The translations under genes and the position numbers were made by a program. From Vibrio profundi (GTDB lineage Bacteria; Pseudomonadota; Gammaproteobacteria; Enterobacterales; Vibrionaceae), in contig NZ_RZIS01000003.1 of NCBI RefSeq assembly GCF_005281835.1, forward strand, positions 62,001 to 126,000: a stretch of DNA of 64,000 nucleotides, written 5' to 3'. Shown piece after piece: positions 18,241 to 27,402 of this stretch. The notes below the pieces were generated by a model. The model ran no database searches, was not told where the DNA came from, and was given only the letters and a program-made list of their open reading frames with translations. Each line of letters begins with the position of its first letter. The stretch's first letter is position 1.

Positions 18241-19200
18241 ATGAAGTTTATATATGTATTACTGGCGTTAACTTTTGCGCCTTTGGTTGCTGCTAAGGAA
18301 ATGGTATTCATACATAGCTATCACTTTGCTTATCCTTGGGTGCAGGAATATAGGGAAGGCTTTCTTGGAGAGATAGATGGCTTCAATATTCATGACTTCC
18401 AAATGGACACCAAAAGGCGTCCCGTAGAGGATTTTGAAGGCATCGCCGATGAAGCATGGGATTTCATCCAGATAAAAAAGCCAGACGTGGTGGTTGTTTC
18501 TGATGACAATGCGCTTAAATACCTAGGCCCGCGTTTAACTAAAAGTCGTATTCCCACCTTTTTTCTCGGTATTAATGCTAATCCCAGACAGTATGTGAGT
18601 ATGACCGCCAATATTTCGGGAGTACTAGAGCGTCCGTTATTAAAACGTTCGGTTCACATGATCAGTAAATTGCAGCCAGATGCAAAAAAGGTCAAGGTGA
18701 TGATGGATGGCGCGGCTACGTCTCATGCGATCTTGTCGACCTCCTTTACTAATAAACTTAAACAAGTAATCAATGGTGTAGAAGTCGACGCTTACCTTAT
18801 CGATTCTATGGAAGGCTGGCGTGAACACACTAAAAATGCCAGTGAGGAAGGTTACGACGCCTTGATTATTGCTAACTATGCGGCTCTGAAGAACAATCAA
18901 GGTAAGCACTTTGCGATGGAAGATGTCAGCCGCTGGACCAGTTCAAATACACCTGTGCCCTTGTATGCGTTTTGGAATTATTCGGTTGGAGAAGGAAAAG
19001 CGATTGGTGGCTTAGCGATCAGCGCAGTAGAACAGGGGATAGAGGCTGCGAAACAAGTCCAGCGCTATGTGGATTCAGGCATCATGCCCGTGATCACGAC
19101 GCCGAAGAAGGGCGCTTTAGTGTTCAGTGAGTCAGAACTTGATCGTTGGAAGATCAAAGTACCTCAGGAAATATTGATGCGTTCGGAACTTCGTGACTAA
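18241..19200 (+). CDS. ABC_sub_bind-family periplasmic binding protein
   Basis: A 319-residue exported protein with signal peptide MKFIYVLLALTFAPLVAA. The mature sequence KEMVFIHSYHFAYPWVQEY, then KPDVVVVSDDNALKYLGPRL and IPTFFLGINANPRQY, is the two-lobe pattern of the ABC substrate-binding family typified by YtcQ/TrpX-like proteins. No permease is adjacent; vibrios often carry such genes alone or fused to sensor kinases. It is divergent from the chemoreceptor gene across a 209-base gap, so it may supply its ligand-bound form to that receptor. Confidence 0.8.
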   Translation: MKFIYVLLALTFAPLVAAKEMVFIHSYHFAYPWVQEYREGFLGEIDGFNIHDFQMDTKRRPVEDFEGIADEAWDFIQIKKPDVVVVSDDNALKYLGPRLTKSRIPTFFLGINANPRQYVSMTANISGVLERPLLKRSVHMISKLQPDAKKVKVMMDGAATSHAILSTSFTNKLKQVINGVEVDAYLIDSMEGWREHTKNASEEGYDALIIANYAALKNNQGKHFAMEDVSRWTSSNTPVPLYAFWNYSVGEGKAIGGLAISAVEQGIEAAKQVQRYVDSGIMPVITTPKKGALVFSESELDRWKIKVPQEILMRSELRD

Positions 19201-19357
19201 CCGAACTAAAGAGTGAGTGAATGGGATGCCGGGAACGGGATTTAGGTAAAAGTATTCTCAGCCGCTCACTTTTATATTCTGCTATCGCAAACCACTGGAT
19301 AGAAAATAACGCTTATTGATAGGATACGTTTATTCGCTTTTACGTTATGGAATCGTA

Positions 19358-20794
19358 ATGAACGCAGCCTTACAGCCGAATACCGAAAGATCCGAGTGTG
19401 ATTTTACGCACCTAGATTTACCTCAACAGTTTCAGACTCTCAAAGCGCTTTATCAGGCGGAGCCTGCCACACCTCTTAAGTCGCGCTTGACGCTACTCAG
19501 TAATTTGAAAGCGTTGCTTCTTACCAACCAAGACAGGTTAGCGGATGCGCTGTCGCGCGATTATGGTTTTCGTAGTGATTTCGATTCTGTTATTTGCGAT
19601 TTATTGCCTGCAGTTCAACACATTAATTACACCTTAAAGAAGCTGCCTAAATGGGTGAAACCGAGTAAACGTCATGCTGGGTTGATGCTGTTTCCTTCAA
19701 AAGTATTTGTGCATTATCAGCCTTTGGGCGTTGTTGGGGTGATTGTGCCGTGGAATTTCCCAATCGTGCTTAGTATTGCGCCTGTTGTTACTGCGTTGGC
19801 GGCAGGTAACCGAGTGATGGTGAAGCTAAGCGAGCACACGCCAAATACTAATGGTGTTCTGAAATCGATTTTTGCTAATTTTTCAGACCATGTCGTGTGT
19901 ATCGAAGGCGAGGCCGAAGTAGCGGCTGAATTCAGTGCGCTTCCCTTTGATCACCTGCTGTTTACGGGCTCTACGCCGGTAGGCAAGTTGGTGGCAAAAG
20001 CGGCAGCTCCAAACTTAACGCCTATTACACTTGAGCTTGGAGGGAAATCTCCAGTAATCATTGCTCCCGACGTTGATCTAGTGGCAGCAGCGGACGCGAT
20101 AATGTTGGGTAAATCAATCAATGCCGGGCAGATTTGCGTTGCACCTGACTATGTGTTGCTCCCAAAAGGGAAAGAACGAGAGTTCATTGATATTTATCTG
20201 GGGCGTTTTAAGCGTGCTTATATGAAGAAGAACAAAGAGCCGCAGATAACCCACATTATCAATGAAACCCAGCGTCAGCGATTACAGCAATATATTGAAG
20301 ACGCGAAGGAGAAAGGCGCGTTGGTCGATACTTTGCAAGACTGCGAAGCACAAGGTCGGGAGATGTTGCCTCATTTACTGAGTAATGTGAGTGAGGAGAT
20401 GCTGGTGTGTCAGCATGAAATTTTTGGTCCTATTTTACCGGTTAAAACCTACGAGTCGCTCAACGAAGCAATCAATTATGTCAATAACAAACCAAGGCCC
20501 TTGGCTCTGTATTTAATGAGCAATGACAAAACGACGAAAGATAAAATTTTGGCTGAAACGCACAGTGGTACAACGGGAATTAACGAAACTTTACTGCAGA
20601 TTGCGGCTGAAGATGCGCCCTTTGGTGGTGTGGGGCAGTCCGGGATGGGGCGTTATCATGGTATCGAGGGCTTTCAGACTTTCTCTCACGCCAAAACGGT
20701 ATTGGACTCTCCTTCATGGCTGCCGCGTTCAAAGTGGGCACTGCGTTATAAGGCGTTGATGAGTAAAGCTCTATCTAGGTTGTTTTTGCGCTAA
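19358..20794 (+). CDS. Coniferyl-aldehyde-dehydrogenase-like NAD(P) aldehyde dehydrogenase
   Basis: A 478-residue aldehyde dehydrogenase from the ATG at 19358; the upstream TTG at 19316 lacks an SD. Cofactor and catalytic motifs are visible: VPWNFPIVLSIAP, FTGSTPVGKLV, LELGGKSPVIIAPD (catalytic Glu), NAGQICVAPDY (nucleophile Cys) and HEIFGPILPV. Overall pattern and the hydrophobic C-terminus fit the coniferyl aldehyde dehydrogenase (CalB) subgroup that oxidises aromatic or long-chain aldehydes. The C-terminal end is basic and may touch the membrane. Monocistronic. Confidence 0.88.
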   Translation: MNAALQPNTERSECDFTHLDLPQQFQTLKALYQAEPATPLKSRLTLLSNLKALLLTNQDRLADALSRDYGFRSDFDSVICDLLPAVQHINYTLKKLPKWVKPSKRHAGLMLFPSKVFVHYQPLGVVGVIVPWNFPIVLSIAPVVTALAAGNRVMVKLSEHTPNTNGVLKSIFANFSDHVVCIEGEAEVAAEFSALPFDHLLFTGSTPVGKLVAKAAAPNLTPITLELGGKSPVIIAPDVDLVAAADAIMLGKSINAGQICVAPDYVLLPKGKEREFIDIYLGRFKRAYMKKNKEPQITHIINETQRQRLQQYIEDAKEKGALVDTLQDCEAQGREMLPHLLSNVSEEMLVCQHEIFGPILPVKTYESLNEAINYVNNKPRPLALYLMSNDKTTKDKILAETHSGTTGINETLLQIAAEDAPFGGVGQSGMGRYHGIEGFQTFSHAKTVLDSPSWLPRSKWALRYKALMSKALSRLFLR

Positions 20795-20870
20795 GCCAGA
20801 GCTAGCCCTTTTATATACCAGCAAAAAGATGGAAGAACGTTGGTCACGCTAACCTTTCACGACGATAAAA

Positions 20871-20906
20871 AATAAGCCTGTTAGCGTAAAAACTAACAGG
20901 CTTATT
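20871..20906. terminator. Bidirectional terminator
   Basis: A 14-bp perfect stem (AATAAGCCTGTTAG with CTAACAGGCTTATT) separated by an 8-base loop, between the convergent dehydrogenase and KDPG aldolase genes. Confidence 0.9.
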
Positions 20907-20919
20907 CGTTGTGGAGCTT

Positions 20920-20929
20920 GGGGGGGGGG
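20920..20929. repeat. Run of ten G residues
   Basis: A (G)10 tract lies between the terminator and the KDPG aldolase stop codon at 20951. It is outside any gene and so is unlikely to switch a protein on and off. On the aldolase mRNA it is a C run in the 3' UTR. The exact length may be prone to slippage or sequencing error. Confidence 0.8.
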
Positions 20930-20950
20930 TTACTAAATCTGTATCGGTGA

Positions 20951-21580
20951 TTAAGCGACGTGTTCTACCGCTTCACGAACTAGGCGACCAATCTCGTCCC
21001 AGTTACCTTCCGCGATAAGTTTAGGTGCAACCATCCATGTACCGCCACAGCAAATCACGCGATCTAGACCTAGGTAATCAGATACGTTGCCTTTACCGAT
21101 GCCACCCGTTGGCATGAGTGATACGTTTACGTATGGCGCAAGGAGTGATTTCACCATAGCGATACCGCCAGACGCTTCCGCTGGGAAGAACTTCATGAAT
21201 GTAAGGCCAAGTTCTAGGCCTTGTTCAATTTGGCTAGGGCTGTTAACGCCAGGGACAATAGGCATGCCTACTTCTTGGCAGTATTTAACCGTAGTAGGGT
21301 TTAGGCCTGGTGCAACTACAAACTCAGCACCCGCGGCTTTCGCTTTATCAACTTGCTCGGCGTTTAATACTGTGCCTGCGCCGATGCACATTTCTGGGTA
21401 CGCTTCGCGCATTAGGCGAATCGCTTCAGCGGCTGCTTCAGTGCGGAAAGTGACTTCTGCTACCGGTAGGCCGTTTTCTACAAGCGCTTTTGCTAGAGGC
21501 ACTGCTTGAGCCGCATCGTCAATCTGAATGACTGGAATAACTTTGTAAGATTTTAGTGCTGAAATTAATTCTTGAGACAT
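20951..21580 (-). CDS. eda: 2-keto-3-deoxy-6-phosphogluconate aldolase
   Basis: A 209-residue class I aldolase that splits KDPG into pyruvate and glyceraldehyde-3-phosphate. Catalytic residues are in place: Glu42 and Arg46 in AEVTFRTEAA, the Schiff-base Lys130 in LTFMKFFPAEASGG, and the phosphate loop MPTGGI. It is the last gene of a leftward operon, 1 base after the KDG kinase stop, so the two act in series. This copy is tied to the local catabolic cluster; the main Entner-Doudoroff eda may be elsewhere. Confidence 0.93.
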   Translation of the reverse strand: MSQELISALKSYKVIPVIQIDDAAQAVPLAKALVENGLPVAEVTFRTEAAAEAIRLMREAYPEMCIGAGTVLNAEQVDKAKAAGAEFVVAPGLNPTTVKYCQEVGMPIVPGVNSPSQIEQGLELGLTFMKFFPAEASGGIAMVKSLLAPYVNVSLMPTGGIGKGNVSDYLGLDRVICCGGTWMVAPKLIAEGNWDEIGRLVREAVEHVA

Positions 21581-21581
21581 C

Positions 21582-22520
21582 TTATGCTCCTGAAATTTTA
21601 AATTGTTCTGTTTTTGTTTTAGGGATAATCGCCCCAGAATATTGGATCACGGTACCTGCTAAAGCATGGCCTAGTTTTGCACTTTGAGCGGGTGTGTTCC
21701 CACTCAAGTAACCTGCTAGGTAACCTGCGGCAAAGGAATCTCCGGCCGCGCAAGTATCGATAACTTTTTCGACTTTGGTTGCTGATACTTCAACTTGTTC
21801 AGCACTACCTTGTAAATTGTCGACCACAACACATGGCTCGCAACCTCGTTTGATGACCACTTGTTGGCAACCGAAGTGTTGGCAGCGATCAATAACATTC
21901 GCATTGCCCCAAACCAGTACATCGTCATCTTCAGTGATTAGTGCGACATCGGTGTAGCTCAATACTTGGCTGTACCAATGTTGCGCTTCTTCTGTTGACC
22001 ACAATTGAGGACGGTAGTTGTTGTCGAAAAAGATTTGTTTGTTCTGTTTTTTCAATTGTTTGATGCAAAGTAGCAAACTTTCTTTCGCTTGCTCATCTAA
22101 GATAGCTAAGCTGATGCCACTGATGTATAGCGCATCAATGTCTTCTTTTTCTATGGCTTCTTCTAGAGGTGAAACTTGGTCAAAGTAGCGTTTTACCGCA
22201 CTGTCGCTACGCCAGTAATGAAATGAACGCTCACCAGTATTATCCGTTTCAACCATGTACAGCCCTGGGTTTTTGCCTTCAATTCGTTTAACCAAATCAC
22301 ACGCAATGTTTTCTGCTTCCCAGTTATCCATCATTTCTTGGCTGAGTGAATCTTGGCCAAGACCAGTTGCATAACTGATTTCAAAAGGTTGATCTTGTAA
22401 GAGTCGAGCTAGGTATAACGCGGTATTGAGTGTGTCCCCACCGTAAGTTCTATTCAGTGGCGTGCCACTTAGTTCAATCATGCACTCGCCGAAAAAGGCG
22501 ACCTTCTTATTTTCCATCAA
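21582..22520 (-). CDS. kdgK: 2-keto-3-deoxygluconate kinase (PfkB family)
   Basis: A 312-residue PfkB-family sugar kinase. It starts MMENKKVAFFGECMIELSG, with GGDTLNTALYLARLL for substrate binding and the catalytic signature DTCAAGDSFAAGYLAGYLSG (Asp base, anion hole) near residue 255. KDG kinases share this pattern. The immediate downstream KDPG aldolase supports KDG as substrate: the kinase makes KDPG and the aldolase cleaves it. It lies 51 bases after the RidA gene in the same operon. Confidence 0.9.
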   Translation of the reverse strand: MMENKKVAFFGECMIELSGTPLNRTYGGDTLNTALYLARLLQDQPFEISYATGLGQDSLSQEMMDNWEAENIACDLVKRIEGKNPGLYMVETDNTGERSFHYWRSDSAVKRYFDQVSPLEEAIEKEDIDALYISGISLAILDEQAKESLLLCIKQLKKQNKQIFFDNNYRPQLWSTEEAQHWYSQVLSYTDVALITEDDDVLVWGNANVIDRCQHFGCQQVVIKRGCEPCVVVDNLQGSAEQVEVSATKVEKVIDTCAAGDSFAAGYLAGYLSGNTPAQSAKLGHALAGTVIQYSGAIIPKTKTEQFKISGA

Positions 22521-22571
22521 CTCGACTCCTACTACTTATATTTGATTCTTATCGTGGGAACTGTGGTTCTA

Positions 22572-22964
22572 TTAAGCGCGGTCTGCGCGGAAACACGTTA
22601 CGTCTACTTCCACTTTTACGTCTACTACTAGGTCACATACCATGCAGATACGAGCTGGTGGGTTTGCACCAAAGAACTCTTTGAATACTTTGTTAAATGA
22701 CTGGAAGTAGCGAGAATCAGTCAGTACTACTTTTACGTGTACTACGTCTTCTAGGCCGTAACCCGCTTCTTCCATGATGTCTACACAGTTTTGAATCGCA
22801 AGACGAGATTGGTCGACGATGCCGCCTTCTACCACTTCGCCATCTGTCATTGGAGTTTGACCAGAAACGTATAGGAAACCACCTGCTTCAGTTGCACGTG
22901 CAAATGGAAGGTGTTGACCACCAGTACCTGTACCGCCTTCAACACCGTAACGTTTGATTGTCAT
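22572..22964 (-). CDS. RidA/YjgF-family protein (enamine/imine deaminase)
   Basis: A 130-residue RidA-family protein from the ATG at 22964, which has a GGAG SD; the frame upstream adds unlikely residues. Motifs GGFLYVSGQTPMTDGEVVEGG, VKVVLTDSRYFQSFNKVFKEFF and NPPARICMVCDLVVDVKVEVDVT match the family, including the conserved Arg of the active cleft. RidA enzymes hydrolyse 2-imino acids released by PLP-dependent dehydratases and deaminases. Here it fits as helper to the PLP enzyme at 25563-26828. Confidence 0.9.
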   Translation of the reverse strand: MTIKRYGVEGGTGTGGQHLPFARATEAGGFLYVSGQTPMTDGEVVEGGIVDQSRLAIQNCVDIMEEAGYGLEDVVHVKVVLTDSRYFQSFNKVFKEFFGANPPARICMVCDLVVDVKVEVDVTCFRADRA

Positions 22965-23037
22965 AATATTTCTCCGTATTTCTAATTGGTTGCTCAAATC
23001 AAGCCTTGAGCACATAAATTTAATGGGTGATTGTGTA

Positions 23038-24477
23038 TTACTTGGCGTTACGTGCGAGGAATCGACCTGCACGCTCAGTCACGCCTTGTTGTTCTTGATA
23101 AGCGACCTTGCCATTGACGATAACGGTATCAATGCCTTTAGCAGCAGCGATCGGTTTGTCGAAGTCAGCAACGTCTGTAATTTTGTCTCTATCGAAAATC
23201 ACTAAATCAGCGAAGTTTCCGGTTTTGATTTCGCCGCGGCCACCCAGTTTGAAGCGCTTAGCCGATAGCCCCGTCATTTTGTGAACGGCAGTTTCTAGTG
23301 AAAAGATCCTACGCTCACGGCTGTAGTAACCGAGTACTCGTGGAAACGCGCCCCATAAACGTGGGTGCGGATGAGGATCGTTAGGTAAACCGTCGGAACC
23401 GATCATTGTTAGCTTGTACTTGAGCACGCGCTCAACGTCTGCTTCGTCCATACAGTGATAGACTGCGCCAGCAGGTTGAAGTGCTTTAGCGGCGTCCATC
23501 AGTGGCAGGTCTAAATCTGAGGCGATGTCTTTAAGCATCTTTCCTGCTTGATCGGGTAGTGCTTCTGACCAAGTGATGAAGATATCAATCTCATCGGTCA
23601 CTTGTTTTAGGTCTAGCGTTGAAGAGCTAGCGGAATATGGGTAACAGTCACACGCCACATCTTGGTGCTGATGCGCGGTATCGAGTTTGTCGAGTACTTC
23701 AACAGTACGCCCCCAGTTACCAGCGCCGGCGCATTTCAAGTGAGAAATAATGACAGGTACTTTAGCTTTCTGACCAACGCGGAAAGATTCGTCCATAGCA
23801 TCTAGAATGCCTTCGAACTCAGTTCGCATGTGTGTGGTATAAATACCGCCAAATTCTGATAGCTCTTGCGCAAGTTGTTGAACTTCTTCTTCTGGTGAAG
23901 ATTTTGCGCTGGCGTAAGCTAGGCCGCTGCTCATGCCAAGCGCACCTTGTTCCATCGCTTGACGCAAAGTGGCACGCATTTGAGTTATTTGATCATCGGT
24001 CGCACCTGTGAACAAATCGTCCATCACGTTATTGCGCAGTGTGGTATGGCCTACGAGCGCCGCGACATTGACCGCAGGTTGCGCTTCGGTTACCGCTTGT
24101 GCATACGCAGCAAATGTCGGGTACTTAAAATCTTCTTGTTTACCAAGTAGGTTCATTGGATCGGGCGGGGCAGTGGTTAATGTTGCCGGAGACGCACTAA
24201 TGCCGCAGTTACCAACGATGGTAGTGGTGATGCCTTGGCTGATTTTCGGCAGACATTCTGGCATACGAATTACGTTAGTATCATCGTGAGTGTGAACGTC
24301 GATGAAACCCGGTGCTACCACCTTACCTTGCGCATCCAGTTCTTGCTGCGCTTGGTATTGAGATAAGTCGCCAATGGCAGTGATCTTGTCACCAGTTACG
24401 CCAACATCAGCTAAGTATGAAGGCGTATTCGTTCCATCGATAACGTTCGCATTGCGAATGATTGTATCAAACTGCAT
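23038..24477 (-). CDS. N-acyl-D-amino-acid deacylase-like amidohydrolase
   Basis: A 479-residue metal-dependent amidohydrolase. The composite beta-sandwich and TIM-barrel layout is visible: MQFDTIIRNANVIDGTNTPS, then the metal site GFIDVHTHDD, NCGISASP, HLKCAGAGNWG, and the C-terminal GRGEIKTGNFADLVIFD. The closest named family is D-aminoacylase, which removes an acyl group from N-acyl-D-amino acids. With a KDG kinase, KDPG aldolase, RidA and a D-serine-deaminase-like enzyme in the cluster, the natural substrate could be N-acetyl-D-glucosaminate, a D-configured N-acetyl amino acid. That is inference. Confidence 0.87.
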   Translation of the reverse strand: MQFDTIIRNANVIDGTNTPSYLADVGVTGDKITAIGDLSQYQAQQELDAQGKVVAPGFIDVHTHDDTNVIRMPECLPKISQGITTTIVGNCGISASPATLTTAPPDPMNLLGKQEDFKYPTFAAYAQAVTEAQPAVNVAALVGHTTLRNNVMDDLFTGATDDQITQMRATLRQAMEQGALGMSSGLAYASAKSSPEEEVQQLAQELSEFGGIYTTHMRTEFEGILDAMDESFRVGQKAKVPVIISHLKCAGAGNWGRTVEVLDKLDTAHQHQDVACDCYPYSASSSTLDLKQVTDEIDIFITWSEALPDQAGKMLKDIASDLDLPLMDAAKALQPAGAVYHCMDEADVERVLKYKLTMIGSDGLPNDPHPHPRLWGAFPRVLGYYSRERRIFSLETAVHKMTGLSAKRFKLGGRGEIKTGNFADLVIFDRDKITDVADFDKPIAAAKGIDTVIVNGKVAYQEQQGVTERAGRFLARNAK

Positions 24478-24528
24478 AACTTTGCTGCTCCTTGCTAGTG
24501 AGCTAAATCTGTATATTGAGATACAGGG

Positions 24529-25392
24529 TTAGTCACCTAGCGGTTGTCTATCCATACCTCCTCGATGAGAATCCAGCGCTAGTTTTAGTCTACGTAAGCG
24601 GTCGCGAGAGCGGCGTTTATGGCTTACGGCTAATTCCATTGCGATAACATCCACCATGGCTAACATGGCGTATCGAGAAGCAGATGGTTTATAAATAAAA
24701 TCTGTTTCTTGCGTAACTATTGGTAAAACCAAATCACTTACTTTAGCGAGAGGAGAATCAGCCGCGGTAATCGCGATGATTTTTACTCCGTATTGCTTAG
24801 CGATTTCCGCTGCTTCGATAATGGCAGGAGTAAAGCCAGTCACTGACATTACAACCAATACATCATTGGCGTCGGCCGTAGATGCTACCATTCTCGCTTG
24901 CAGGCCATCGTTGTATGAGACAACGGCATAGCCAAGGCGGAATGTTCGGTTTTGAAACTCTTGTGCGACCATCGTTGAGCCACCACCCATACCAATGCTG
25001 ATGATTTGGCGAGCTCCATGAAGCCATTCGACTGCGGTTCTTATGTCGTCTTCATTAAGCAACTTACGGTTAAGATCCATAGATTGCTTGATGGATTCAT
25101 AAATCCCTTGAACGCCCGTGTTATCGACTGGCTCATGAATAAAGCGCTGACCAACGGCCAGTGATTGAGCCAATTTGATTTTCAAATCTCGAACGTTCTT
25201 ACAGCCTACTGCTTTTGCAAAGCGAGTAATGGTGGCTTCACTAACACCGGCTTGCTCAGCGAGCTGAGTAATACTGGCGTTGGCGGACATTGCTAAATCA
25301 TCCATGATCAATTTAGCGACCTTTTTTTCAGCTTCTCTTAACGCATTAAAACGCTCTGAAATGCACGAAATGATGTCTATATCGATAGTCAT
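24529..25392 (-). CDS. RpiR/MurR-family transcriptional regulator
   Basis: A 287-residue regulator from ATG 25392 (AGG SD 8 bases upstream; a TTG at 25416 is less likely). It has an N-terminal HTH_6 domain (about 1-75: LAEQAGVSEATITRFAKAVGCK) and a SIS sugar-phosphate-binding domain (about 120-260: ISIGMGGGSTMVAQEFQNRTF, VLVVMSVTGFTPAIIEAAEIAK). RpiR proteins sense phosphosugars; KDPG is the obvious candidate here. It is the first leftward gene and faces the PLP-enzyme gene, so it probably controls both arms of the cluster and the TRAP genes. Confidence 0.9.
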   Translation of the reverse strand: MTIDIDIISCISERFNALREAEKKVAKLIMDDLAMSANASITQLAEQAGVSEATITRFAKAVGCKNVRDLKIKLAQSLAVGQRFIHEPVDNTGVQGIYESIKQSMDLNRKLLNEDDIRTAVEWLHGARQIISIGMGGGSTMVAQEFQNRTFRLGYAVVSYNDGLQARMVASTADANDVLVVMSVTGFTPAIIEAAEIAKQYGVKIIAITAADSPLAKVSDLVLPIVTQETDFIYKPSASRYAMLAMVDVIAMELAVSHKRRSRDRLRRLKLALDSHRGGMDRQPLGD

Positions 25393-25562
25393 ATGGTTTA
25401 CCTGTTCGCAGAGCAAATACTAAATACACACCGAATAAAAAAAAGTGAGAAAGTGCACATTTAGTGTTTGTTTGTTTGATACTTTCTAACGTAGTGAATA
25501 TCTTAGCTCACAACAAGCCTAGATACTACAGGCTTTTCATGCCGTGTTAGGAGAATTTGAAG

Positions 25563-26828
25563 ATGAATCAAGAAAAGCAAAGTTATGATAGTAATTTTCA
25601 CACATGCAGCTCACAAAGCTTGCCAATTGGTACCAAAGGCCTACCGATTTGCCGTTCATCAAGTGGTGTTTTTTCGCTGACACAAGAGGAAATTAGCCTA
25701 CCTTGCGCAGTAGTGCGTAAGTCCGCGATTGAAAATAACATCGACTGGATGCAGTCATTTGCGTCAAAAAACAATGTGAAGTTGTGTCCACATGGTAAAA
25801 CCACCATGACTCCAGCTCTATTCAAGCAGCAACTTGATAATGGTGCGTGGGGGATCACGGTGGCTTCGGCAGTGCAAGCGGAAGTGGCAGTACTTGCAGG
25901 AGCGAAGAAGGTAATCATTGCTAATCAAGTAGTTGGCAAGGTTAATATGCAGATTGTGACGAATCTAATTAAGCAGCATAACGTGACTATCTATTCGTGT
26001 GTGGATAATAAGAGCAACGTACAAGCATGGAATAAGGTCGCAGCAGAAGCTGAAATTAACGTCCCTCTCTTTATCGAGCTAGGCGTTCAAGGGGGCCGCT
26101 GTGGCTGCCGCACTGCGGAAGATGTCCATTCTATCGCGAAAACAATCGTTGATGCTTCTCATGTTGAGCTATCAGGGATCGAGCTATACGAAGGTGTAAT
26201 TGGTGGAGATAACGTTGAGCAAAACATTCGTGAGTTCTTAAAGTTTGCCATTGGCCTATTAAGAGAGCTAAAGGCTGAGCATCATTTAGCTCAAGCTATT
26301 ATCTCTGGAGCCGGCTCTGCTTGGTACGACATTGTTGCTGATGAATTCAGCCAACTGGATGATTTAACGGGAATTATTCGCCCAGGTTGTTACGCGATTC
26401 ATGATACTGGTATCTATCAAGATGCACAGAACCTAGTGCAAGATCGCGCACAAGCCGTGAACGGCATCGCATGTGATCTATCTGGTGACTTAGTCTCTTC
26501 GCTAGAAGTTTGGGCGTATGTTATCTCAGTTCCGGAGTCGGGAAAGGCTGTGGTTGGTTTGGGTAAGCGTGATGTGGCATTTGACGCTGGTTTACCGATC
26601 ATTGAGCGAATTATTCGTGATGGTGAAGAAATCACGCCAGAAGCGCTGACATGCACTAATGTCATGGACCAACACATGTTCGTGGAAACTCCTAAAGATA
26701 ATTTGAAAGTGGGTGATGTCTTAGTTATGTCGACTTCCCATCCTTGCCTTACTTTTGATAAATGGCGATACATCGGTGTAGTAGATGAGCAAGACAATGT
26801 GACACATTGGATGCCGACTTTCTTCTAA
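25563..26828 (+). CDS. D-serine-deaminase-like PLP enzyme (candidate D-glucosaminate deaminase)
   Basis: A 421-residue fold-type III PLP protein of the D-threonine aldolase/DSD1 family, starting at ATG 25563 with AGGAG 10 bases upstream. The PLP Lys79 lies in LCPHGKTTMTP, barrel motifs follow (FIELGVQGGRCGCRT), and the C-terminal metal site HPC is in MSTSHPCLTFDKW, the His-x-Cys zinc pair of D-serine dehydratases. Enzymes of this group deaminate D-amino acids, and some act on D-glucosaminate, giving KDG and ammonia. KDG kinase and KDPG aldolase in the facing operon make that reaction the best guess. Its own strong terminator follows. Confidence 0.82.
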   Translation: MNQEKQSYDSNFHTCSSQSLPIGTKGLPICRSSSGVFSLTQEEISLPCAVVRKSAIENNIDWMQSFASKNNVKLCPHGKTTMTPALFKQQLDNGAWGITVASAVQAEVAVLAGAKKVIIANQVVGKVNMQIVTNLIKQHNVTIYSCVDNKSNVQAWNKVAAEAEINVPLFIELGVQGGRCGCRTAEDVHSIAKTIVDASHVELSGIELYEGVIGGDNVEQNIREFLKFAIGLLRELKAEHHLAQAIISGAGSAWYDIVADEFSQLDDLTGIIRPGCYAIHDTGIYQDAQNLVQDRAQAVNGIACDLSGDLVSSLEVWAYVISVPESGKAVVGLGKRDVAFDAGLPIIERIIRDGEEITPEALTCTNVMDQHMFVETPKDNLKVGDVLVMSTSHPCLTFDKWRYIGVVDEQDNVTHWMPTFF

Positions 26829-26906
26829 TTGCCTTTTTGTAACTTGTTGATTTTACGTTAATTACTTGGATTGGCTTATAGGGTTTATGTCGAGCAATGA
26901 GTGTTG

Positions 26907-26933
26907 AAAACCGCCTTCGGGCGGTTTTTTTCG
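26907..26933 (+). terminator. Terminator of the PLP-enzyme gene
   Basis: Stem AAAACCGCC, tetraloop TTCG, GGCGGTTTT, then further T residues. A textbook intrinsic terminator. Confidence 0.95.
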
Positions 26934-27402
26934 TTTAAAATATCCTTCTTTTGGTGACTGCTTGCCTCTCTTTCGTCTCTACACAATAAATCGCTAACCT
27001 TATTACCTTTTGCGTTTTTTCTTCGTTGCTTCCCTAGATCACTGCTCATTTTTCATGTGATTCACTTCAAAGATTTTCCTATCAGAAATTAGGTTACTTT
27101 CTCAGAATTTGCTTCCTCGCTTTTCGTAACTCATTGATAGTTACAATGATAACTGAATGTTACTTTCAAACCATTGATGAGCAGGTTCATGTAGGTTCTT
27201 AATGTTATTTTTATTATTTTTCAATGACTTAAAATGGTATTGGTGACTATATGTTTGAAACTATCATTCATTATGTATTTTGTGAGCTGAATCATTTTTA
27301 AATGAATGCTGAATATGTAAGGTGAAATGACTTGATGTAATTCACTTGTTAATTGTTGGTGACCTTTCCATGGAAAGCAGTCAAAAGGAAGGACGGAAGT
27401 TA
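26934..27402. promoter_or_regulatory. Promoter region of the TRAP transporter operon
   Basis: About 470 bases without a gene, very AT-rich, between the terminator and the small TRAP subunit. It must hold the TRAP promoter because the terminator cuts it off from the PLP gene. I found no clear palindromic operator. The SD AAGGAAGGA precedes the chosen start by about 13 bases, with GGAAG nearer. Confidence 0.45.
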
